Part shown: positions 53,546-61,741 of the stretch, piece after piece | Numbering within the stretch: the stretch's first letter is position 1 | Layout of the letters: every line of letters starts with the position of its first letter | The notes under the pieces: generated by a model | The model's input: only the letters and a program-made list of their open reading frames with translations | Told to the model about the DNA's origin: nothing | Database searches by the model: none | Made by a program: the position numbers and the translations under genes | NCBI GenBank assembly: GCA_965226025.1 | Contig: CBDDCD010000003.1 | Coordinates: 2,914,001 to 2,978,000 of the forward strand | Reading direction: 5' to 3' | Origin: Moanibacter sp965226025 | GTDB lineage: Bacteria; Verrucomicrobiota; Verrucomicrobiia; Opitutales; UBA2987 | DNA length: 64,000 nucleotides

Positions 53546-53911
53546 ATGCCAAATTACCCAACTTCTGACCCGAAACAGTTCATTCAGGGCGCTCCCGTAC
53601 TACACGTGCCCGAAGTGAAGACAACAGCCGCGTATTACCGCGACGTACTAGGATTTCAGTGGGATTTCGAGGACGAAAACTATAGCGTCGTCTGGCGGGA
53701 CAATTCCGCCATTCACTTTGTAAAAGGTGACCAGGGTCCCAAAGGCCTGCATCTGTTTCAGTGGGTTCGCAATGTGGATGCGTACCATAAAGAGATCGTA
53801 GATCGAGGCGCTGAAGTGAAGGTGGGACTGGGAGACCGCCCCTACGGAATCAGAGATTTCACGGTGTGCGACCCCAATGGTGTGGACTTGGTTTTCGGGC
53901 AGGATATCTGA
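53546..53911 (+). CDS. VOC/glyoxalase family protein
   Basis: One VOC module of 121 aa: GAPVLHVPEVKTTAAYYRDV, LGFQWDFEDENYSVVWRDNS, IHFVKGDQGPKGLHLF and DFTVCDPNGVDLVFGQD. The Glu usually closing the metal site is replaced by Asp in VDLVFGQD, so a bleomycin-resistance-like binding role or a changed active site is possible. AGGAG lies 9 bp before the ATG. The gene is intact. Confidence 0.9.
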   Translation: MPNYPTSDPKQFIQGAPVLHVPEVKTTAAYYRDVLGFQWDFEDENYSVVWRDNSAIHFVKGDQGPKGLHLFQWVRNVDAYHKEIVDRGAEVKVGLGDRPYGIRDFTVCDPNGVDLVFGQDI

Positions 53912-53980
53912 TGTTGTTTTGTGGGCTGCCCGTTCCCCCTATCTCGAGTCCGGAAGGGTCGAAATCAATGGCGCGATCGT

Positions 53981-54045
53981 CGAAATGCTCACGCATTCCG
54001 CTACAGACTGCGCCCCGGTGGGTAGCGGAATGCGTGTGCATTTCG
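53981..54045. repeat. Family B inverted repeat, copy 3
   Basis: Arms at 53981-54003 and 54023-54045 match copies 1 and 2 except for one base in the right arm (GTGTGC). The loop CAGACTGCGCCCCGGTGGG is different, while the flanks GCGATCGT and TCTTCG are in copy-1 orientation. Confidence 0.88.
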
Positions 54046-54138
54046 TCTTCGAGAGAGCCCACTGTTTCAGAATTGACTGGACCAGCAAGTGTTGGTGGGT
54101 TGGGGCAGGATTAGTTTGAGGCTTACTCGTAATGGTAA

Positions 54139-54471
54139 ACACAGAATCGAAAGATCGACAGTTTGGGTATTAGAGGTCATTTTGGATCAATCAAGATATC
54201 GGGCGAAGAAGGCATGAAAAAGCCGGGCAACGAGATCTTTCTACGATACTTTTCGGAACTCGGGTCAGGACCTGCAGAGGATATTTTTGTCGGAGACAAT
54301 CCGGAAGATGATGTGATGGGGGCTAAGGCGGCCGGGTTGAGGGCAGTTTGGATGAGGAACGACAACTTCGGCCCGCCTGAATGCTTTGAAAGGACTGTGA
54401 GTTGTATCAATGAGATTCCGGAAGTTCTGCGCCTGATACACGAACGTTCCTATCGACAAGACATCGGATAA
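54139..54471 (+). pseudogene. C-terminal fragment of a HAD-family hydrolase
   Basis: The frame starts abruptly at a stop at 54136 and reads QNRKIDSLGIRGHF, IKISGEEGMKKPGNEIFLRY, EDIFVGDNPEDDVMGAKAAG and LRAVWMRND, that is, the Lys motif and GDxxxxD motif of a HAD phosphatase. The N-terminal half with both the nucleophile Asp and the TNG motif is missing. The TTG at 54163 would only give a fragment. A family B repeat lies 94 bp upstream and may mark the deletion. Confidence 0.75.
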
Positions 54472-54539
54472 GGATTCCACTATTCATATTGGCATTAGGC
54501 GTGGGGAAAGATATCCGATAACATCCAGGAGAACGATCT

Positions 54540-54944
54540 ATGGACACGATAGACAGAGACGGATACGGAACGATCTCTCATGAACCCGGACTGAATTTTC
54601 TGCGGTTAGATTGGCTGCCCGAAACCGAGAATATGTCGACTGACGACTTCAAGCGGACTCTGACTGTTTTGGCCGACACGGCGGTGGAGAAGAGCGCCGA
54701 GGGCATAATGATCGATGTCCGGCAGTTTCGATCGAGCGCGGCTCGAGAAATCGACGACTGGAGGCTGCAGAATATTGTGCCGAAGTACAACAGCGTACTA
54801 AAGCGCTTTGCCTGGTTGGCGGGTGACCAGCCGCCGGATCTGCCCGGTGGTGGAGAGCCCTACCAGAACGAAGGCGAAGCCTATATGAACCGCTGGTTCC
54901 GGGACGAAACCAACGCCATCAACTGGGTGACCAAGATCGGCTAG
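54540..54944 (+). CDS. Hypothetical protein, STAS/SpoIIAA-like size
   Basis: The 134-aa soluble protein has the strand-helix alternation of SpoIIAA-like domains: LNFLRLDWLPETENMSTDDF, LADTAVEKSAEGIMIDVRQF and a C-terminal YMNRWFRDETNAINWVTKIG that recalls the final FGTYEEALAWL-type helix of that family. The match is weak. AGGAG precedes the ATG by 9 bp. A perfect palindrome follows the stop. Confidence 0.55.
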   Translation: MDTIDRDGYGTISHEPGLNFLRLDWLPETENMSTDDFKRTLTVLADTAVEKSAEGIMIDVRQFRSSAAREIDDWRLQNIVPKYNSVLKRFAWLAGDQPPDLPGGGEPYQNEGEAYMNRWFRDETNAINWVTKIG

Positions 54945-54946
54945 CC

Positions 54947-54976
54947 AGTCTGGAAATTGCAGGCAATTTCCAGACT
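54947..54976. repeat. Perfect palindrome with 14-bp arms
   Basis: AGTCTGGAAATTGC-AG-GCAATTTCCAGACT starts 2 bp after the stop of the hypothetical gene and runs into the truncated methyltransferase gene. A terminator role is possible but no T tract follows. Confidence 0.85.
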
Positions 54977-55463
54977 AATCGGGGCCGGTACAGGTCAGGA
55001 CAGCTTGTTTTTCGAGGAGGCCGGCTTGGAAGTGTTGGCAACTGATCTTTCGCCCGAAATGGTTGCGCGCTGCTGCGCCAAAGGGCTGGAGGCCCGCCGG
55101 GCTGACTTTCTTAATCTGGGGGTCGCGCCAGAATCCTTCGACGCCGTTTTCGCATTGAACTGCATGCTTCATGTTCCCAATGCGGATTTTCCAAAGGTGC
55201 TGACCGAAATTCGTGAAGCCCTCGTTCCAGGAGGACTTTTTTTCCTTGGCGTCTACGGCGGGGACCCGTTCGAAGGAGTTGCCCCTGACGACTGGCACGC
55301 TCCTCCCCGATTCTTTTCTCATCGATCCGACGATCAGATGGAGTGGTTCGTCACTGAGGTCTTGGAAGTTATAGACTTTCACGTGGTCAATTCGGGGAAA
55401 TTGCGCTTTCAGTCGTTTACGCTGCGTAGGCCGATGGTGGAGAGAAAATTCCCAACGGATTAG
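54957..55463 (+). pseudogene. SAM-dependent methyltransferase lacking its N-terminus
   Basis: The frame enters within the SAM-binding loop (IGAGTGQDSLFFEEAGLEVL) and then has all later parts: ATDLSPEMVARCCAKGLEAR, FDAVFALNCMLHVPNADFPK, IREALVPGGLFFLGVYGG. About 45 N-terminal residues that normally precede the loop are absent, replaced by the right arm of the palindrome. TTG 54957 could start translation of a defective product. Confidence 0.7.
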
Positions 55464-55472
55464 AACGGAAAC

Positions 55473-56060
55473 ATGCCAACCATCGAAACTGACCGACTAC
55501 TCCTTCGGCCCCTCTGTGAGGACGACGCCGAGAATCTTTCCAGGATTTACTCGGATCCGGAGGTGGTCGAGTTCTTCCAAGAAGAGGATCTGACACCGGA
55601 AGGGCAGGGACGGCGGATCGCTCTTCACGTCGCGAAGCATTGGGGAAAGTTCGGGTATGGGTTATACGCCACGATTTTACGAGAGAACGGAGAATTGATC
55701 GGGCGATGCGGGTATCTCCATCAGGAACTGGAGGGGGAGGAGTTTTGCGAGGTGGCCTACTTGATTGCACGTGAACATTGGGGGCAAGGATTCGCCACCG
55801 AAGCTGCAAAGGCTCTAATCCAATACGGATTCGAGGAGATGGGGAGAAACTTGCTGGTCTCGTTGATCAACAAGAAGAATCATCGGTCCATCCGTGTCGC
55901 GGATAAGGTAGGGATGGACCTGCTAAAAAAGTACCCCAATATGTTGATGTACGGAATTTTCGGGGATGCCTGTTACGAGACCGTCGGAAAGTCTCTGGCA
56001 GAGCGATTGAAACCGAAAGAAACGGTGCTGCAATCCCTTTCAGTGCTAAGAAGAGGATAA
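55473..56060 (+). CDS. GNAT acetyltransferase, RimJ/RimL type
   Basis: The 195-aa protein starts IETDRLLLRPLCEDDAENLS, the hallmark of the Acetyltransf_3 (RimJ/RimL) branch. It has EVAYLIAREHWGQGFATEAA (acetyl-CoA loop) and LLVSLINKKNHRSIRVADKV. Members acetylate ribosomal protein N-termini or other amines; the target here is unknown. It follows the truncated methyltransferase by 9 bp. The gene is intact. Confidence 0.93.
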   Translation: MPTIETDRLLLRPLCEDDAENLSRIYSDPEVVEFFQEEDLTPEGQGRRIALHVAKHWGKFGYGLYATILRENGELIGRCGYLHQELEGEEFCEVAYLIAREHWGQGFATEAAKALIQYGFEEMGRNLLVSLINKKNHRSIRVADKVGMDLLKKYPNMLMYGIFGDACYETVGKSLAERLKPKETVLQSLSVLRRG

Positions 56061-56157
56061 CCAAAAAGGGATCTAGGGCAGCAGAGGCGCAACCAGATGA
56101 CCTTGTCTGCAGGGCAAATCCGAGTTAGAACGCACCAACCCCTCAAAGGGCCACACC

Positions 56158-56565
56158 ATGGAAATTAGAGGAACAGACTTCGTAGCCTACCTCGTATCTG
56201 ATCTAAATAGGGCGGCTACCTTTTATCGTGACACTCTTGGTCTTCAGCAGACCGAGTATCGAGAGGATTGGCAGTGGGCGGAGTTCGATTGCGGGAATAT
56301 CACCCTTACGCTCTACGGTGGCGTCGAGCTACCGGAGGTCGTGCTGGGCGGGCGTATTGCCCTTGCCGTGGACGATATCCAAAAGGCGCATGAGGAGCTG
56401 AAGGGGAAAGGGGTGATTAAGGAAATCTGGGTCGGCACGGAGGATGACAATGTTCCGGCGCAGGAACTCTACAGATCCACAGGGGCGGAAGAAGAGCGGG
56501 ACAATTATAGGGAGTATGTGTACAATCGAGAGACGATTCTAGAAGAGAAAGATACCTCTCTTTAG
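56158..56565 (+). CDS. VOC-GNAT chimera formed by deletion
   Basis: Residues 1-85 are a VOC half: TDFVAYLVSDLNRAATFYRD, LGLQQTEYREDWQWAEFDCG and IALAVDDIQKAHEELKGKGV. From residue 87 the sequence is the C-terminal end of a GNAT protein: KEIWVGTEDDNVPAQELYRS, TGAEEERDNYREYVY. The VOC C-terminus and the GNAT N-terminus, including its acetyl-CoA loop, are missing. It appears to be an in-frame deletion fusion of two neighbouring genes, unlikely to have either activity. Confidence 0.7.
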   Translation: MEIRGTDFVAYLVSDLNRAATFYRDTLGLQQTEYREDWQWAEFDCGNITLTLYGGVELPEVVLGGRIALAVDDIQKAHEELKGKGVIKEIWVGTEDDNVPAQELYRSTGAEEERDNYREYVYNRETILEEKDTSL

Positions 56566-56895
56566 CGAGATAGGGTTATGAGCGAAGCGGTCGATAGCCG
56601 ATTTTAAAATGGTGTTTGAATGCGTTCGGCCCTTCGGAATACGGAGTCTTTTGTGGAGCAGATTTGCAATCTGCTCAGCGGGATAACAGGGAGAGGGCAG
56701 ATTGAAAATCTGCCCCACAGGCTTCGCCTCTCCGAAACTCGGTGTCTTTCGATGCGCGGGTCTTTGCCGCGGACGTCAAGGGGGACGCGATACGCTATTG
56801 CGAAAAATTCTATCGGTTCTGGTCGAAGCGCGAGACTCGGAACCGTGTGCTCTGCTTTGGAACACTAAGTCTTCACTCTTAGTCGGTTACGCTTG
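56566..56895. other. Gap with two hairpins and a coding-like remnant
   Basis: Two related hairpins, GAGCAGATT-TGC-AATCTGCTC (56656-56676) and GGGCAGATT-GAA-AATCTGCCC (56695-56715), lie 18 bp apart. From 56748 to 56882 one frame reads FDARVFAADVKGDAIRYCEK and FYRFWSKRETRNRVLCFGTL, which looks like a gene remnant but has no start and no family I know. The end of the gap is a family E half. Confidence 0.45.
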
Positions 56896-58333
56896 GGTGA
56901 CGTCCTATCCTTCCTGTAAAAAGAAAAATGGTGTAACCTCCTGAAAACAAAAATGTAACCAAACCGGGGCCGAAAGGCGGCCCCGAAAAACAGGAGACTA
57001 CACCATGAAGAAGATAGCATCGAGTGAGAAGATAGAGCAAGAGCTAATGGAAGGAATCGCGAGCAGCACAGATCCACTGGGGGAGGCGGCCCGACGGGGA
57101 GCCCAGCTGATGCTGCAAAGAGCCTTGGAGATCGAAGTGAGCGATTTTCTGGGGCGAGAGCGCTATGAGCGCTCGAGTGATGGAGCACTGCGGGGCTACC
57201 GCAATGGCTATGAGCCGAAGAAAGTGCATCTTTGCGAAGGGACGATTGAGCTGCAGGTACCGCAGATTCGCGACGGGCTGGAGCCGTTCGAGTCGGCCTG
57301 GCTGGAAGCGATCGGACGACGCTCGAAGCGGCTTTTGGAGCTGGTGCCGATGCTCTATGTGAAAGGGATGAGTCAGCGCGATATCGAGACGGCGCTGATC
57401 GAGTCTTTGGGGGTAGAGCAGACCGGGCGCAGCGTGGTCAATGAGGTGTGCCAAAGTCTGAGGATGGACTTTGCAAAGTGGCAGGAAAGAGATCTGAGTG
57501 GTGAGCGCGTGCTCTATCTGTTTCTGGACGGGATCTATATGAGGCTGGCGGCCCGAAGACAAGAGGGCAGTGGCGGTCCTATGCGCCTACGGGATGCTCT
57601 GGGACGGACGTAAGGTATTGCTTCATATGGCCGTAGGGGACAAGGAGAGCAGCGCCTGTTGGGAGGCCTTCCTGGAGGACATGAAGAGCCGGGGATTGGC
57701 CGATCCAGTACTCAGTGTGATGGACGGTAATTCGGGTCTACGCAAGGCGGTGGGAAGGAAGTTTCCGAACAGCCTGGTGCAGCGCTGCCAGGTGCACAAG
57801 ATGCGCAACATCGTCAACAAGCTTCCAGAGGTAGCCCGTCCCACCCTCAAAAAGCTCATTCACAAAGCCTTTACGGCGAAGGGATACCGCGAGGCTGTAG
57901 AACAGGCTCGCGCCATCATCGAGGAATACAAGGGGAGCTTTCCAGCCGCCATGAAGTGCCTGGAGCGTGACCTGGAGGAATCGCTCACAGCGCTGAAATT
58001 TCCCTTCCTGCACCGAAAACAGATCCGCACCACCAATCTGCTGGAGCGACTCTTCGGGGAAGGGCGCCGTCGCACCAAAGTGATTCCCCGATTCCGCTCC
58101 GAAACGAGCGGACTGTGCCTGATCTTCGCGGTCCTGGTGGATGCCTCAGAAGGCTGGCGAGGAGTCCGCATGGAACCCTACCTGGTGGAACGACTCAAAC
58201 AGATCTGGAGCGATCCGGAGAGCACCTGGGAGGATCCGGACCTGATGAAATTCGCTGCCTGAAGGGAAGAAAGTAAAGATAATCTAATAGAGGTTATGCC
58301 ATTTCGATTTTACAGGAAAAGGCGGACTTGACC
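56896..58333 (+). mobile_element. IS256-type insertion sequence with 8-bp target duplication
   Basis: The element is about 1438 bp. Its ends pair imperfectly: GGTGACGTCCTATCCTTCCT on the left and, inverted, GGTCAAGTCCGCCTTTTCCT on the right, both continuing GTAAAA ... TAACCTC. TTACGCTT at 56887-56894 and 58334-58341 is the target duplication (one extra G at 56895). It carries a single transposase gene with a frameshift. Confidence 0.88.
57005..58262 (+). pseudogene. IS256 family transposase, one-base frameshift
   Basis: The first frame (57005-57613) has the Mutator-type N-terminal part (ALEIEVSDFLGRERYERSSD, GYRNGYEPKKVHLCEGTIEL) up to LFLDGIYMRL with the first catalytic Asp. The second frame (to 58262) continues RPEDKRAVAVLCAYGMLWDG, SVMDGNSGLRKAVGRKFPNS (second Asp) and TTNLLERLFGEGRRRTKVIP (Glu). 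One extra G in CTGGCGGCC near 57552 shifts the frame. IS256 transposases are not known to need a programmed shift, so it is either inactive or a sequencing error. Confidence 0.88.
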
Positions 58334-58498
58334 TTACGCTTAGACGAACCACGTAGTGAATTGATCTTGTGTTGGGGACGAAGCGGAAGGACTAAGGGTA
58401 TCCGACGAAGTGTAGTGACTAAGTGTAAGAATTGGCGATTCCCGTCACTTTCTTACAGCCGACAGGACAGAAGGACGAGGAAGATGCGCCGTTTCTGA

Positions 58499-58906
58499 AT
58501 GACAGCTGAGATAGTTGAAATGCAACATCGGGACATAAAGCTCATCCGCCATGATGCCATTCCCTTGAGGAAGGGGAAGAGCTATCCTACCAGCCAGATT
58601 CAGAGCCGAAAGATCGTCACCGAAGCGACAGGCTCGCAGAGCTGCGAGGTGTGGGAGCAGGTGCAGGAATCAGGAGGACAGGTGAATCGACACTATCACG
58701 ACTGCGAAGAGACGGTTACATTCGCAATAGGAAGCGTGGAAGTATTCTGTGGCGACAAAAGTGTCGTATTGCAAGCGCCTTCAACAGTCTTTATACCGGA
58801 AGGACAAATACACGGATTTCGAAACATCGGAGACGAGGAAGTGCACCTATTTGCATTCTTCCCAAGGGTGAATCCGAAAACGATTTACCTAGATTCTCTG
58901 GAGTGA
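58499..58906 (+). CDS. Cupin-domain protein
   Basis: A single small cupin of 135 aa: the first motif is NRHYHDCEETVTFAIGSVEV (metal-type H-x-H, E) and the second is PEGQIHGFRNIGDEEVHLFA. The His and Glu metal ligands are present. The substrate is unknown. ATG 58520 (MQHRDIK) is an alternative start. Confidence 0.88.
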   Translation: MTAEIVEMQHRDIKLIRHDAIPLRKGKSYPTSQIQSRKIVTEATGSQSCEVWEQVQESGGQVNRHYHDCEETVTFAIGSVEVFCGDKSVVLQAPSTVFIPEGQIHGFRNIGDEEVHLFAFFPRVNPKTIYLDSLE

Positions 58907-58989
58907 TCACGCTTTAGTTTCGGTCGTGGTCCTATGCGAAGGAACGGAATCAGCTAATGTGGGACCACTTGTCGGGCTGAAGCTTGCTG

Positions 58990-59085
58990 AATCAGTCGGA
59001 TTTCAATCTTTCTGTAACGGCGGCGACGAAGCGCCGCCCTCCAACCAGCGGTTAAACGTGCGCATTGGAGCCGCCGCGATTAGAT
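58990..59085. repeat. Family C inverted repeat, copy 2
   Basis: The leader TCGGATTTCAATC and the arm GGCGGCGACGAAGCGCCGCC+CTCCAA match the copy at 32013; the right arm (TTGGAGCCGCCGCG) is shortened. The loop differs. The gap 58907-59127 holds no gene. Confidence 0.75.
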
Positions 59086-59127
59086 CAATTTGCTCGAATA
59101 TCGGCGAGTAACCCGTCGCCTCAGAAT

Positions 59128-59616
59128 ATGGAACTCCGAACTTACCACCCTTCCGATGCTGAGGCCATAGTCGCTCTTTTTCGCGATGCGGTCCTCAATC
59201 TCGGGCGCCAGCAATATACGGAAGAGCAAACGAAGGCATGGGCCAGGCATCCTGAAAACCTCGGTGCGTTTCGAGTTGAGCTATCGGAGGGGCTCACTCT
59301 GTGCGCCGATGTTGATGGCGCCCCGGTTGCGTTTGGCCAGCTCAACCCGGAGGATCACGTGGCCTACCTTTATTGTCACCCGGCCCACGCTCGTCGCGGT
59401 TACGCGACGGCGATTCTTGACGAGCTGGAGGAGCGAGCGTCGGGAAAGGGAGTCGATACTCTTTTCTCGGAAGTCAGCTGCGTCGCGCGCCCGTTATTCG
59501 AACGGCGTGGATATCGCGTTGATCAGGAAGAGCATCCCATTCGACACGGAGTGAGGTTTTTGCGATTCAGGATGGGAAAGTGCTCAAGAGCTGACTTGAA
59601 ACTTCAATCTACATGA
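59128..59616 (+). CDS. GNAT family N-acetyltransferase
   Basis: The 162-aa protein has MELRTYHPSDAEAIVALFRD, the typical start. It then shows YLYCHPAHARRGYATAILDE (acetyl-CoA loop) and SEVSCVARPLFERRGYRVDQ, followed by the HPIRHGVRF ending of the YafP/PA4866-like branch. The substrate is unknown. The gene is intact; its ATG lies just outside the family C repeat. Confidence 0.9.
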   Translation: MELRTYHPSDAEAIVALFRDAVLNLGRQQYTEEQTKAWARHPENLGAFRVELSEGLTLCADVDGAPVAFGQLNPEDHVAYLYCHPAHARRGYATAILDELEERASGKGVDTLFSEVSCVARPLFERRGYRVDQEEHPIRHGVRFLRFRMGKCSRADLKLQST

Positions 59617-59805
59617 CCTCCTTTATGTAGCAGTGAGATCTCGACTTCCTATGCAGATTCGCCCTGAGTCAACCAGGTTCGGCAAAGCTCGCCGCAACCG
59701 AGACGGTTGACCTACGTTTCTTTGGTCGCGCTGCAGTTTCAGAATCGACTGGTCCCGGTAGCTTCAGCGGTCCGAGAGGCCAAAATGACCATTGTCTAGT
59801 TCACG

Positions 59806-60636
59806 ATGACCAGCCAGCGACCCGACTCTGAGTTCCCCGAGCATGCCGAGGAGAATCGGCGGATTTGGGATGCCAATGCCGAATGGTGGGATGACAAGAT
59901 CGGCGATGGCAACGACCACCAGAAGGTGCTGATCGAGCCTGCCTCCGAGCGGCTCCTTGCCGTTTCAGCCGGCGACGTGATTCTTGATATCGCCTGCGGA
60001 GCGGGTCGTTTCGCGCGGCGAATGGCAGAGCTCGGAGCGACTGTTGCTGCATTCGATTATAGCGGCAAGTTTATCCAACGTGCCAGGAAGCGCACTTCCT
60101 CGGATGCACCGATCGAGTATCATGTGCTGGATGGGAGCAGTCCTGATGCGCTGCTTGGACTGGGCGAGCGACGATTCGACAAGGCAGTCTGCACGATGGC
60201 GATCATGGATATTCCGGAGATAGACTCATTGATGGGGACTCTTCCGCGGGTCTTGAAGCCTGGGGGTATCTTCGTTTTTTCTGTCACCCACCCCTGCTTT
60301 CATTCCTCCGTAAACCAGCGGTTTCTCGAGATGTACGAGGAGGAGGCGGGAAGGCATATCATTCGCAACGGGATCAAGGTGTCCTCGTATCTGACTCCTT
60401 TTGCCAAAAGGACGGAAGGGATCATCGGTCAGCCCAAACCACAGTTCTACTTCCACCGGCCGATTCATTTGCTATTGGAGTCCTGTTTCTCCGCCGGCTT
60501 TGTCATGGACGGGATCGAGGAACCCGCATTCCCAAAACCCGATAAGCAGCGGGCCGGGGTTCAGTGGAACGACATGCCGGAGATCCCTCCGGTGTTGGCG
60601 GTGCGGATGAGACTGAATACTCCTAGTTCGGCGTAG
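59806..60636 (+). CDS. Class I SAM-dependent methyltransferase
   Basis: The 276-aa enzyme has NRRIWDANAEWWDDKIGDGN, the SAM loop ILDIACGAGRFARRMAELGA (residues about 59-78), AAFDYSGKFIQRARKR and FDKAVCTMAIMDIPEIDSLM. HPCFHSSVNQRF, YFHRPIHLLLESCFSAGF and the ending PEIPPVLAVRMR place it in a large small-molecule methyltransferase family related to the gene at 49518. It is an intact single gene. Confidence 0.9.
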   Translation: MTSQRPDSEFPEHAEENRRIWDANAEWWDDKIGDGNDHQKVLIEPASERLLAVSAGDVILDIACGAGRFARRMAELGATVAAFDYSGKFIQRARKRTSSDAPIEYHVLDGSSPDALLGLGERRFDKAVCTMAIMDIPEIDSLMGTLPRVLKPGGIFVFSVTHPCFHSSVNQRFLEMYEEEAGRHIIRNGIKVSSYLTPFAKRTEGIIGQPKPQFYFHRPIHLLLESCFSAGFVMDGIEEPAFPKPDKQRAGVQWNDMPEIPPVLAVRMRLNTPSSA

Positions 60637-60683
60637 TCTGAATTAGAGGAGCGGAGGGGGAGACGGGGAGAGGGGGAGGGAAA

Positions 60684-60713
60684 GTTACGAGTTGCGGGTT
60701 GCGAGTTGCGAGT
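60684..60713. repeat. Heptanucleotide repeat, 4 units
   Basis: GTTACGA, GTTGCGG, GTTGCGA, GTTGCGA and GT follow with period 7. It is preceded by a purine-rich GGGGAGAGGGGGAGGG stretch. Confidence 0.75.
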
Positions 60714-60813
60714 GGGGGTGGCTATCTCTTTGATCGGATAACCCAACCTCGGGACCCTCCGTTGTTCACTTAATCCATTGCCATATTCTCTTTTCTCCCT
60801 CGTAGATCTTCTC

Positions 60814-61644
60814 ATGGCGAAGAAGAAAAATCTAACTCCAAAGTTCCAAGTATGGGTCGATGCCCGAAGGAAGTTCCGACTATCACACGGGCACATCCAG
60901 ATGGCGCGGGAGCTGGGCATGAATCCGAAGAAATTCGGCAAGCTGGCGAACCATGACCAGGAACCGTGGAAGGCGCCCTTGCCGATATTTATTGAGGATC
61001 TCTATTTCAAACGATTTAGGAAGGATCGGCCCGAAACGATTCTTTCGATCGAGGATATCGCAAAAGAGAAGAAGCGAAAGCAGCTGGAACGCAAACAGCG
61101 GAAGCTGGAGAGGAGGGAGCAAGAACTAGCGGAAGATCCGAGCCGAAGAAACGCTCCACGAATTGCCCAATCCTCCACATCGGACAGGGGCACACTTGAT
61201 CCCGATGTAAGGCGGGACGATCCGGTCACGGCCAGGGAAATTGAGGACCTGCGGGAAGCGGTCGGTTGGGAGAGATTTGAGAATAAGTATGATCGGATTC
61301 TTCCCAATTCCTACACACATTTCACGGTTCGGGAGATCGGGAAGCTTATTGCGTTTGTCAATGTTATCAGTGACGGCATTGGTAACGCCTTTCTCGTGGA
61401 TCTGATTGTAGATCCTGAATACCAGCGTCAGGGTCTCGGGCGGACACTTGTGAAGAGGGCGGTGGCAGATCTGACGGCGGATGGGATTAAGAGCATCGAG
61501 GTAGTCTTCGATCCGAAACACAGAGGATTATATCGAAAATGTGGCTTCCACATCGTGAGGGCAGGGATTATCGATAATGAACCTGGAGGAGAGGCTAAAG
61601 ATGAAGGGAGAACGGAATTCGGGTGTTCTCGGGATCCGTTTTGA
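60814..61644 (+). CDS. Fusion of a small conserved basic protein and a GNAT domain
   Basis: Residues 1-110 match a widespread stand-alone protein of unknown role (TPKFQVWVDARRKFRLSHGH, LGMNPKKFGKLANHDQEPWK, APLPIFIEDLYFKRF), ending in a basic helix KKRKQLERKQRKLERREQEL. After a 35-residue linker comes a GNAT domain: DLREAVGWERFENKYDRILP, SDGIGNAFLVDLIVDPEYQR, QGLGRTLVKRAVADL and GLYRKCGFHIVRAG. Both parts look complete. It may be a real two-domain protein or a product of gene joining as seen nearby. Confidence 0.75.
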   Translation: MAKKKNLTPKFQVWVDARRKFRLSHGHIQMARELGMNPKKFGKLANHDQEPWKAPLPIFIEDLYFKRFRKDRPETILSIEDIAKEKKRKQLERKQRKLERREQELAEDPSRRNAPRIAQSSTSDRGTLDPDVRRDDPVTAREIEDLREAVGWERFENKYDRILPNSYTHFTVREIGKLIAFVNVISDGIGNAFLVDLIVDPEYQRQGLGRTLVKRAVADLTADGIKSIEVVFDPKHRGLYRKCGFHIVRAGIIDNEPGGEAKDEGRTEFGCSRDPF

Positions 61645-61741
61645 GCCGCAGATTCTCGGAACGTCACGGCTGACCTCAAGCGTCGGAGACGCAGTCCAGC
61701 GGAGCAGGAAGAATCAAGAGAAAGCCGCGGATTGAAGCGAA

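Larger units (their letters stand above)
56863..58426. repeat. Family E inverted repeat, copy 2, interrupted by IS256-type element
   Basis: The left part (56863-56894: CACTAAGTCTTCACTCTTAG, TCGGTTACGCTT) and the right part (58334-58426: TTACGCTTAGACGAACCACG ... GGACTAAGGG ... GACTAAGTG) become one element like the copy at 47174 when the insertion is removed. The 8 bases TTACGCTT are present on both sides. Confidence 0.85.

Noticed and set aside
57005..57613. Programmed frameshift in the IS256-type transposase
   Set aside because: IS256 family transposases are normally made from one frame, and no slippery heptamer with a downstream structure was seen; an extra G in CTGGCGGCC explains it.
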